A program made the translations under genes and the position numbers. Below, piece after piece: positions 41,679-48,774 of a stretch of DNA of 64,000 nt (its first letter is position 1; each line of letters opens with the position of its first letter). The notes under the pieces are model-generated. The model made no database searches and was not told the DNA's origin. It saw only the letters and a program-made list of their open reading frames with translations. Origin of the DNA: Chitinophaga sp. (GTDB taxonomy: Bacteria; Bacteroidota; Bacteroidia; Chitinophagales; Chitinophagaceae); contig NZ_JAFAIX010000012.1 in the NCBI RefSeq assembly GCF_019236475.1, positions 434,001 through 498,000 of the forward strand, given 5' to 3'.

Positions 41679-44600
41679 ATGACCCGCGACCCAAATCAAT
41701 ATCATGAACGCTTCGAGGAAGTTTACGAAAAATTAAATAGTCGCCAGCGAGAAGCAGTAGATAATACGGAAGGTCCAGTAATGGTGATTGCCGGTCCAGG
41801 TACCGGTAAGACCCAGATATTGGCTTCACGTATCGGGAAGATATTACGGGATTCGGATTTCATGCCCCAAAATATTCTCTGTCTGACTTATACAGATGCT
41901 GGTACCGTTGCCATGCGTAAACGCCTGATAGATTTCATCGGGCCGGATGCTTATAGAGTAAACATTCACACTTTCCACTCTTTTTGTAACGAAGTTATCC
42001 AGGATAACCTGGGTCTATTCGATAAAACAGTTCTTGATCCTATTTCCGACCTGGAAAAAATCCAGTTGCTGAAAAGGCTGATTGATGGGTTTTCTAAAGA
42101 CAACCCGTTGAAGCGCTATCGGGGGGATGTATACTTCGATATGAGGAACTTGGCCAGTCTCTTTTCCACCATGAAAAGAGAAGGCTGGAACGTGGAATAC
42201 ATTACGGAACGTATCCAGGCATATGTGAAGAGCTTGCCGGAAAGAGATGAATACATCTGCAAACGCGCTACTCCTAAATTCAAAAAAGGAGATATCCGTA
42301 CAGATAAAATTGCATTGGAAGAAGAGAAAATGGCTCGTCTGCAGGCTGCTGTAGATCAGTTCAAGATTTTCCAGCGCCTCATGCTCGATGAAAATCGCTA
42401 TGACTTTGATGATATGATCATCTGGGTGATTCGTGCATTTGAAGAAAACAAAAACCTGCTGGCCGACTACAAAGAGAGATTCCAGTATATTCTTGTAGAT
42501 GAATACCAAGATACCAGCGGTACCCAAAATAAGCTGATACAATTGCTGATTAAGGGAGAAGAATTACCGAATGTTTTTGTTGTGGGAGACGACGATCAAT
42601 CGATCTACAGATTCCAGGGCGCAAACGTGGAGAATATGGAACTTTTTGCGAGCGGATTCGCAGAAACACTACGTACTATCGTACTAACGGAAAATTATCG
42701 TTCTGTACAGAACATCCTGGATGCCGCCATGACACTCATCGACAATAACGGCAATTCCAGGCTAGTGAATCAGCTCCCAGGACTCAGCAAGAACCTCGTC
42801 TCCAGTAACGATTCTCTCAAACATCTACATATACCACCTGTCATTCACAAATACAATACTCCCAAGGATGAAATGGCAGACATCACGCTACGTTGCGCGC
42901 AGTTACTGGAAGAAGGTACTGTTGCCGGGAAAATAGCAGTGATTTATCGGGAGAACAAATACGGGGAAGAACTGGCGGAGTATTTCCGCATGAAAGGACT
43001 GCCCGTATTTTCCAAACGCAATATCAATCTGTTCAATGTTCCCTTTGCGCGAAATGTACTCAACTTACTCCGGTACATTGCCGCGGAACTAGATACTCCT
43101 TACAGCGGGGATGGCCTGCTGTTTGAAATCATGCACTATGATTTCTATGGCATCTCTCCTATCGAGGCTGCCAAAGTGAGTATACGCGTGGCGGAAAAAG
43201 GTTATGACGAAAGAGAAAAGGCTTCTATACGGGCCTTCCTCCAAGAATGGCAACAAACCAGGAACTTGACTCTCTTTTCCGAAGCGCCGGATGATGAACT
43301 CATGAAACTGGGACAGTTACTGGAGAAATGGATCAAAGACGCCTTTAATCTCACTTTACAGCAACTCTTCGGAACGATCATCGGGGAAGGCGGTATTCTA
43401 ACCTACATCATGGCCTCCAATGAAAAAGGCTGGCTGATGAAGGTTTTACAAGCCCTCTTCGATTTCATAAAAGACGAAACACGCCGCAACCCAGACCTGA
43501 CACTCGTGGAACTGATGGAAACCATCGATCTGATGGAAGCCAATAATATCCCGATTGAACTGGTACAGGTCAGCGGAAATGATAAAGGTATCAACCTCAT
43601 TACAGCACATGGTTCCAAAGGATTGGAATTCGAATATGTATTCATGGCGGGTACCAACTCTCATATCTGGGAGAAAAAGAAAGCGAATAAGTCCGGATTC
43701 TCTATGCCGGATACCGTTTTCGAAACACAGGCCACTTCCACGGATGAACAGGAGCTACGCCGACTTTTCTACGTGGCGCTCACCCGTGCGGAAAAGCATG
43801 TGTTTATCAGTTATCCGGAATTCAGGCAGGATGGTAAACCGCTGGAACCCAGCATGTTCATTACGGAAATTACGGAAGAACACCCATTGCCTTCCGATAA
43901 AATCGAAATGGGAGAAGATGTCATGTTTGAGTTTGAAGCATTGCATTATCATACTCATCAATCTCCGGAAATTGCCCATGTAGATCATGGTTTCATAGAT
44001 GGATTGCTCAGCAACTTTACAATGAACGTAACGGCGCTGAACAATTACCTGAACTGTCCGCTCAGCTTCTTTTACAAAAGCCTGGTGAAAGTACCTACGG
44101 GTCGTTCGGAGAGTACGGAATTCGGTTCCGCCATTCACTTTGCAGTGGAGAAACTGTTTGTGAAGATGCAGGCCAATAATAGCACTTTCCCTCCTCGCGA
44201 GGAGTTCATAAAAGACTTCAAATGGAGCATGCTGCGTAACAGGGAATGCTTTACCAGAGAGTCTTTCGAAAGGAGGATGGAATACGGACTGGAGATTCTT
44301 ACCAACTATTACGAAAAGTATGTCAACAGTTGGAATAAGATCGTCAGTGTAGAGCGTAATATCCGAAACGTAGTAGTGAACGGTGTTCCCATCAAAGGGA
44401 AAGTGGATAAACTCGAGTTTGACGGGAATTTCATCAACGTAGTGGACTACAAAACCGGCGATTTCGAGAAAGCTATTAAAGACTATCGGAAGTTTGACCG
44501 TCCGAATGAAAAATCCCCAGATGGCGGTGATTACTGGCGTCAGGCAGTTTTCTATAAATTATTGCTAGACAACTACCGGCCGAAGAGCTGGAATGTAGTC

Positions 44601-44840
44601 AGTACAGAATTTGACTTCATTGAACCTAATAAGCAGAAAGATTACCATAAGGAAAAAGTGGTGATTACACCGGAGGATCTGACAACTGTTTCTCAGCAGA
44701 TTGCAGAAACTTGGAGTAAAATACAGCAGAAAGATTTCTATACAGGCTGTGGAAAACCGGATTGCCCTTGGTGTAATTTTGTGAAAGACAATAAGTTATA
44801 CATTTCCTTGCATACGCTCGAAGAAGAACCGGAAATATAG
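41679..44840 (+). CDS. UvrD-type helicase fused to a PD-(D/E)XK nuclease with a four-Cys cluster
   Basis: A 1053-residue superfamily 1A helicase. Walker A is GPGTGKT (39-45), followed by VDEYQDTSG, VVGDDDQSIYRFQGA and FYVALTRAEKH. After the helicase core, residues about 780-1053 form a RecB-like nuclease: GKVDKLEF gives Asp910, VVDYKTG gives Asp923 and Lys925. Cys793 plus Cys1024, Cys1029 and Cys1032 frame the nuclease as in AddB, AdnB and Cas4 proteins, which bind 4Fe-4S. It probably processes DNA ends or damage. The long upstream reading frame is spurious, since it runs through the SRPBCC gene. Confidence 0.92.
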   Translation: MTRDPNQYHERFEEVYEKLNSRQREAVDNTEGPVMVIAGPGTGKTQILASRIGKILRDSDFMPQNILCLTYTDAGTVAMRKRLIDFIGPDAYRVNIHTFHSFCNEVIQDNLGLFDKTVLDPISDLEKIQLLKRLIDGFSKDNPLKRYRGDVYFDMRNLASLFSTMKREGWNVEYITERIQAYVKSLPERDEYICKRATPKFKKGDIRTDKIALEEEKMARLQAAVDQFKIFQRLMLDENRYDFDDMIIWVIRAFEENKNLLADYKERFQYILVDEYQDTSGTQNKLIQLLIKGEELPNVFVVGDDDQSIYRFQGANVENMELFASGFAETLRTIVLTENYRSVQNILDAAMTLIDNNGNSRLVNQLPGLSKNLVSSNDSLKHLHIPPVIHKYNTPKDEMADITLRCAQLLEEGTVAGKIAVIYRENKYGEELAEYFRMKGLPVFSKRNINLFNVPFARNVLNLLRYIAAELDTPYSGDGLLFEIMHYDFYGISPIEAAKVSIRVAEKGYDEREKASIRAFLQEWQQTRNLTLFSEAPDDELMKLGQLLEKWIKDAFNLTLQQLFGTIIGEGGILTYIMASNEKGWLMKVLQALFDFIKDETRRNPDLTLVELMETIDLMEANNIPIELVQVSGNDKGINLITAHGSKGLEFEYVFMAGTNSHIWEKKKANKSGFSMPDTVFETQATSTDEQELRRLFYVALTRAEKHVFISYPEFRQDGKPLEPSMFITEITEEHPLPSDKIEMGEDVMFEFEALHYHTHQSPEIAHVDHGFIDGLLSNFTMNVTALNNYLNCPLSFFYKSLVKVPTGRSESTEFGSAIHFAVEKLFVKMQANNSTFPPREEFIKDFKWSMLRNRECFTRESFERRMEYGLEILTNYYEKYVNSWNKIVSVERNIRNVVVNGVPIKGKVDKLEFDGNFINVVDYKTGDFEKAIKDYRKFDRPNEKSPDGGDYWRQAVFYKLLLDNYRPKSWNVVSTEFDFIEPNKQKDYHKEKVVITPEDLTTVSQQIAETWSKIQQKDFYTGCGKPDCPWCNFVKDNKLYISLHTLEEEPEI

Positions 44841-44862
44841 CACCCGCTTTCCGGCCATTTCG

Positions 44863-44870
44863 TAAGTTTG
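44863..44870 (+). promoter_or_regulatory. -7 element of the Ig-like lipoprotein gene
   Basis: TAAGTTTG, an exact -7 match, ends 18 bases before the ATG at 44889. This supports that ATG over the TTG at 44868, which lies in the element itself. Confidence 0.5.
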
Positions 44871-44888
44871 CCAAATATTCTAACATTC

Positions 44889-46364
44889 ATGAATCAACAA
44901 ATCCGGAGCTGGGTCTTCTGGCTGATATTTATACCAGTAGCAGTAATCTTTTTTTCACGCTGTGCCAACATCGTACCGCCGGGTGGTGGTCCGAGAGACA
45001 CGTTGCCTCCTGTATTGCTGCAAGCCAGACCAGCAGATTCCACCCTTCACTTTGAGGGACATAAAGTATCCTTCCTCTTTGATGAATACGTGGAGCTGGA
45101 CAACATCAATGATAAACTGATTGTATCTCCTACTTTGAAACGTCAGCCGATAGTGACTGCCAAGCTGCATACCGTTACTATCACGTTCAAGGATACACTA
45201 AAACCTAATACCACTTATACTTTCAACTTCGCCGATGGGGTACGCGATCTCAACGAGCGTAACCCTATACAGGATTTCCAGTATGTGATATCCACCGGTA
45301 GTTACCTGGATAGTTTGCAGATTTCCGGTCGGATAATCAATGCAGAACAAGGTACACTGGATAGTAGTGTAGCTGTTATGTTGTATCCTGGGAATAGTGA
45401 AGACTCCATCGTCAGTAAAGAAAAGCCACTGTATTACGCCAAAAGCAAGCATGATGGCTCTTTCCGCTTTAAGAATCTGGCGCCGGGATCTTATAAGATT
45501 TTCGCTTTGAAGGAAGAAGATAGGGATCTGACCTATAGTTCCCCTTCCGAGCTGATCGCCTTTTTAGAACATCCTATTGTTATCCAGGAAAAGAATATTT
45601 CCGATGTGAATATGCTGTTATTCATGGAAACCGACAGTACCATCAAGAAACCGGCGGAACATTTAGATTCCCTAGACCTGGTAGCACTAGAAGAACAAGT
45701 GAGAGAAGAGAACAAGAAGAAGAAAATACCAAAGCTGACAGCACAGGCCAAAATGGACAACGGTAAGCAAGACCTGCCAGAACCAATGCGGATCAACTTC
45801 TCCGTGCCATTGAAGGTGATAGTCAGTAACCGTATTTTATTGCTGCAAGACTCCACCCTGGAGCAGGTAGCCTTCCATACACAAATGGACAGTCTTAAAA
45901 CCGAAATGCGCATCATTTATCCTTGGAAGGAGAATATGAAATACAGGCTGATCATACCAAAAGAAGCCATAAAAGATACCGCCAACCAGATGATGGCCAA
46001 GGCCGACACTATCAACTTTACATCGAAAAAGCTGGTAGAATACTCCATTTTCACGGCCAAACTAGCGATTTCAGATAGTACCCGCCAAGCTATTGACGAT
46101 AGCACCATGCATTTTGTAGTAGAGCTGGTACAAGACAAAACCATTAAGTATTCCGGAACAGCCAAGAATGGTACCTGGACCCAGGAGTTGATCATTCCTG
46201 GGGAATACAGCGTGCGCATACTACTTGATAAGAATGGCAATGGTAAATGGGATCGGGGAAGCTACTACACCCCACCTAAGCGCCAGCCGGAACGCGTCAT
46301 TCTTTTGCCTGAAAAATACAACCTGAAAGCAGGCTGGAACAACATTAAAACACTGACATTTTAG
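44889..46364 (+). CDS. Exported protein with bacterial Ig-like domain
   Basis: A 491-residue protein. The N-terminal hydrophobic segment ends with FFSRC, a weak lipobox, so it is probably an outer-membrane lipoprotein. VPPGGGPRDTLPPVL then opens a Big_5-type Ig-like domain (about 30-130, with FDEYVELDN and TYTFNFADGVRDLN). A second sandwich domain (DSSVAVMLYPGN, GSFRFKNLAPGSYKIFALKE) resembles carboxypeptidase-regulatory-like folds. This architecture is widespread in Bacteroidota with no assigned function. It is followed at 27 bases by recR. Confidence 0.8.
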   Translation: MNQQIRSWVFWLIFIPVAVIFFSRCANIVPPGGGPRDTLPPVLLQARPADSTLHFEGHKVSFLFDEYVELDNINDKLIVSPTLKRQPIVTAKLHTVTITFKDTLKPNTTYTFNFADGVRDLNERNPIQDFQYVISTGSYLDSLQISGRIINAEQGTLDSSVAVMLYPGNSEDSIVSKEKPLYYAKSKHDGSFRFKNLAPGSYKIFALKEEDRDLTYSSPSELIAFLEHPIVIQEKNISDVNMLLFMETDSTIKKPAEHLDSLDLVALEEQVREENKKKKIPKLTAQAKMDNGKQDLPEPMRINFSVPLKVIVSNRILLLQDSTLEQVAFHTQMDSLKTEMRIIYPWKENMKYRLIIPKEAIKDTANQMMAKADTINFTSKKLVEYSIFTAKLAISDSTRQAIDDSTMHFVVELVQDKTIKYSGTAKNGTWTQELIIPGEYSVRILLDKNGNGKWDRGSYYTPPKRQPERVILLPEKYNLKAGWNNIKTLTF

Positions 46365-46379
46365 GCATATAGGAATGCC

Positions 46380-46387
46380 TACCTTTG
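46380..46387 (+). promoter_or_regulatory. -7 element directly before recR
   Basis: TACCTTTG matches TAnnTTTG exactly and ends 4 bases before the recR ATG. Transcription from it would start at or next to the ATG, giving a leaderless mRNA. A weak TTTT at 46359-46362 stands 17 bases upstream. Confidence 0.45.
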
Positions 46388-46391
46388 TATT

Positions 46392-47012
46392 ATGGTATTT
46401 TCATCTGCACTTATAGAAAACGCGGTAAATGAGTTCTCCAGGCTTCCGGGCATTGGGAAGAAAACCGCACTGCGACTGGTATTGCATCTGCTGAAGCAGG
46501 AGCCCTCCCAGGTGCAGCAGTTTAGTGATGCGATAGCGAGAATGCGGGAGCAGATCAAGTTTTGCAAAGATTGTCATAATGTTTCCGACGAAGACACCTG
46601 TAGTATTTGTAACAGTCATAGCCGGAACCGGAAAGTAGTATGTGTCGTAGAAAGTATTCGGGATGTAATGGCTATTGAGAATACCCAGCAATTTAACGGA
46701 CTCTACCATGTATTAGGCGGGATCATTTCCCCTCTAGACGGCGTAGGTCCCGATCAGTTGAATATTCATTCCTTAGTAGAGCGCGTACAGCAGCAGGGTA
46801 TAGAAGAAGTGATTATGGCCTTGAATCCTACTATTGAAGGGGATACTACCATTTACTACTTGTCTAGAAAACTGAAAGAATTACCCGTAAAAATCACCAC
46901 TATTGCACGGGGAATCGCCTTTGGTGGCGAGTTGGAATATGCCGATGAGATGACATTAGCGAGATCTATCTCCAATCGCCTGCCATTAGAGAGCTATGTG
47001 CAGCAGAAGTAA
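46392..47012 (+). CDS. recR: Recombination mediator protein RecR
   Basis: A 206-residue protein that, with RecF and RecO, loads RecA at single-strand gaps. The helix-hairpin-helix is FSRLPGIGKKTALRL (about 15-29). The zinc finger has Cys58, Cys61, Cys70 and Cys73. The Toprim domain starts VCVVES and includes NPTIEGDTT. Length is normal. The genes dnaX and ybaB, often found with recR in other bacteria, are not adjacent. Confidence 0.96.
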   Translation: MVFSSALIENAVNEFSRLPGIGKKTALRLVLHLLKQEPSQVQQFSDAIARMREQIKFCKDCHNVSDEDTCSICNSHSRNRKVVCVVESIRDVMAIENTQQFNGLYHVLGGIISPLDGVGPDQLNIHSLVERVQQQGIEEVIMALNPTIEGDTTIYYLSRKLKELPVKITTIARGIAFGGELEYADEMTLARSISNRLPLESYVQQK

Positions 47013-47060
47013 TCCGTGTCTCCCTACAAACAAATAAAATAACATTGCATATAAAAAAAT

Positions 47061-47082
47061 ACGGGTGCTGAATAGCACCCGT
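47061..47082. terminator. Terminator between recR and the 70-residue gene
   Basis: ACGGGTGCT (47061-47069), loop GAAT, AGCACCCGT (47074-47082). A-rich DNA on the left gives a U-run for minus-strand RNA; on the right CTTCGTTT is weaker. It serves the two convergent genes. Confidence 0.75.
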
Positions 47083-47120
47083 CTTCGTTTAACCTGTAAT
47101 TCCACGTTATGAAAATCTTA

Positions 47121-47333
47121 TCAGGGATTGTTGTCAACAAGCCCTTCAAATATGGTATGGTTGGTCACTGATTTATTTTGCTCCTTTAATTCTTTCCATC
47201 GTTGCATTTCATATTTGTTCAAAAAACAAACCTTAAAGACCGAGTGTTGATCAGAACTGAGTTCCGCTACTGGCTGAAGCCCCAACCCTGCCAGGTGTTC
47301 ACGGAGTAAATGGATATGCGATGATATCGTCAT
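47121..47333 (-). CDS. Small protein of unknown function
   Basis: A 70-residue polypeptide with no motif that I recognise. The first half looks helical (SSHIHLLREHLAGLGLQPVA), then a strand-like VFKVCFLNKYEMQRW. No signal peptide. A good promoter at 47504-47536 reads towards it with a leader of about 165 bases, and a terminator lies 39 bases past its stop. These make it more likely to be real than other short frames. Confidence 0.5.
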   Translation of the reverse strand: MTISSHIHLLREHLAGLGLQPVAELSSDQHSVFKVCFLNKYEMQRWKELKEQNKSVTNHTIFEGLVDNNP

Positions 47334-47387
47334 GATTGGTTAAATTTTGTTGTAATAAGAAATAATGATCGAATGACTAATGAGTTA

Positions 47388-47444
47388 TCAACAGGTACAT
47401 CGGGATGCTGGGTAACTGCGCATCTCAGGCTGGTGGGGAGCCAT
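47388..47444 (-). CDS. Possible 18-codon leader ORF
   Basis: ATG at 47444 to TGA at 47388 encodes 18 residues (MAPHQPEMRS, then YPASRCTC). It lies in the predicted leader of the 70-residue gene, in a GC-rich island that also forms a GGCT/AGCC hairpin at 47429-47443. There is no direct evidence that it is translated. Confidence 0.2.
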   Translation of the reverse strand: MAPHQPEMRSYPASRCTC

Positions 47445-47503
47445 GACCGATTTTAGCAGGATATTTTTCTCATTTCGTTGCATGTTGTCTTGTTATTACC
47501 CTA

Positions 47504-47536
47504 CAAATATAGTAGACTTTATGGACTACATCCAAA
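47504..47536 (-). promoter_or_regulatory. Promoter reading towards the 70-residue gene
   Basis: On the minus strand TTTG, 21 bases, TATATTTG: both elements match the consensus. The transcript would start near 47499 and run about 165 bases before the ATG at 47333. Confidence 0.7.
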
Positions 47537-47641
47537 TTTTTACTATATAAATAGATAGAATCTATATCAGGAAGACACGATATACTAGTTTACGAATACC
47601 TCCCTATTAGTCAAAAACAGGGATAATAGCCTGGAAAATGT

Positions 47642-47690
47642 TATATTTGCAGGAATTTACAGGGTGGATTTGTTTATTGTTCGACCCTGT
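47642..47690 (+). promoter_or_regulatory. metH -7 element and leader hairpin
   Basis: TATATTTG (47642-47649) is an exact -7 match with no good -33 element. Its leader of about 70 bases contains a 7-bp hairpin, ACAGGGT (47659-47665) with ACCCTGT (47684-47690). I see no B12-box or SAM-riboswitch core in the 392-bp gap before metH. Confidence 0.5.
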
Positions 47691-47725
47691 TATTGAAACC
47701 GTAACTAATAAACAGCTATCAAACC

Positions 47726-48742
47726 ATGAAATCTTTACAAGACTGTGCCAATGAGCGCGTGCTCATTATCGATGGTGCAATGGGCACCATGATCCAAAGA
47801 TATAAGCTGGAAGAAGCAGATTACAGGGGAACCAGATTTGCAGATTACCACTCCGATCTTAAAGGGAACAATGACCTTCTCAACCTCACTCAGCCTCAGA
47901 TTATCGAAGCCATTCACAAGGAATACCTGGAAGCAGGCGCTGATATCATTGAAACCAACTCCTTCAGTTGTACCTCTATCGCTATGGCGGATTACGACAT
48001 GCAGGAACTGGCTTATGAGCTGAATGTGGCAGCCGCCTCTATTGCTAAAAAGGCAGCTACTGAGTATACCGCGAAAAACCCTGATAAACCAAGGTTTGTA
48101 GCAGGTGCTATTGGTCCGCTCAATAAAACTTTATCGCTCTCCCCGGATGTAAACAATCCAGGATATCGCTCTGTTACCTTTGATGAGGTAGTAGCAGCCT
48201 ACGAAGAGCAGGTAAAAGGCCTGGTAGAAGGAGGTGTAGACATTCTGCTGATCGAAACTATATTCGATACCTTAAACTGTAAAGCCGCCATCTTCGCTAT
48301 TAAGAAGTTTTTCCGCGCTACTGGCAAACCGGAATTACCAGTGATGATTTCCGGTACTATCACAGATGCCTCCGGTCGTACCCTGAGTGGTCAGACCCTG
48401 GAAGCGTTCTATATCTCTGTGATGCACGCCAATCCGTTCTCTATTGGTCTCAACTGCGCCCTTGGTGGTCATCAGATGCGTCCTTATGTAGAAGAATTGT
48501 CCAATATCGCTAGCTGTTATGTTAGCTGCTATCCGAATGCGGGTTTGCCCAATGCTTTCGGGGAATATGATGAACAGCCAGAAGATACTGCTTGCATCAT
48601 CGAAGACTTTGCGAGCTCCGGTTTCGTAAATATCGTAGGTGGATGTTGCGGTACTACACCAGATCATATCCGTCATATCGCAGAACATGTGAAAAACATT
48701 AAACCTCGCCAGAAACCTATACAGGTAACCACACTGGCATAG
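47726..48742 (+). CDS. metH: Methionine synthase, homocysteine-binding subunit (split MetH)
   Basis: A 338-residue homocysteine S-methyltransferase domain, equal to the N-terminal third of B12-dependent MetH. It starts with IIDGAMGTMIQRYKLEE. The zinc-thiolate ligands are Cys244 (GLNCALG), Cys307 and Cys308 (GGCCGT), almost the E. coli numbering of 247, 310 and 311. The remaining MetH domains are encoded by the next gene, 32 bases away. The stop codon is genuine, and the second gene has its own ATG and linker, so this looks like a stable split rather than a recent frameshift. Confidence 0.95.
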   Translation: MKSLQDCANERVLIIDGAMGTMIQRYKLEEADYRGTRFADYHSDLKGNNDLLNLTQPQIIEAIHKEYLEAGADIIETNSFSCTSIAMADYDMQELAYELNVAAASIAKKAATEYTAKNPDKPRFVAGAIGPLNKTLSLSPDVNNPGYRSVTFDEVVAAYEEQVKGLVEGGVDILLIETIFDTLNCKAAIFAIKKFFRATGKPELPVMISGTITDASGRTLSGQTLEAFYISVMHANPFSIGLNCALGGHQMRPYVEELSNIASCYVSCYPNAGLPNAFGEYDEQPEDTACIIEDFASSGFVNIVGGCCGTTPDHIRHIAEHVKNIKPRQKPIQVTTLA

Positions 48743-48774
48743 TCAGATTTTATCTTTATTTCGACACAGCAACA

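Noticed and set aside
47334..47725. Cobalamin or SAM riboswitch before metH
   Set aside because: No B12-box (GCCACTG-like) and no SAM-I core was seen on the plus strand; only a simple hairpin is present.
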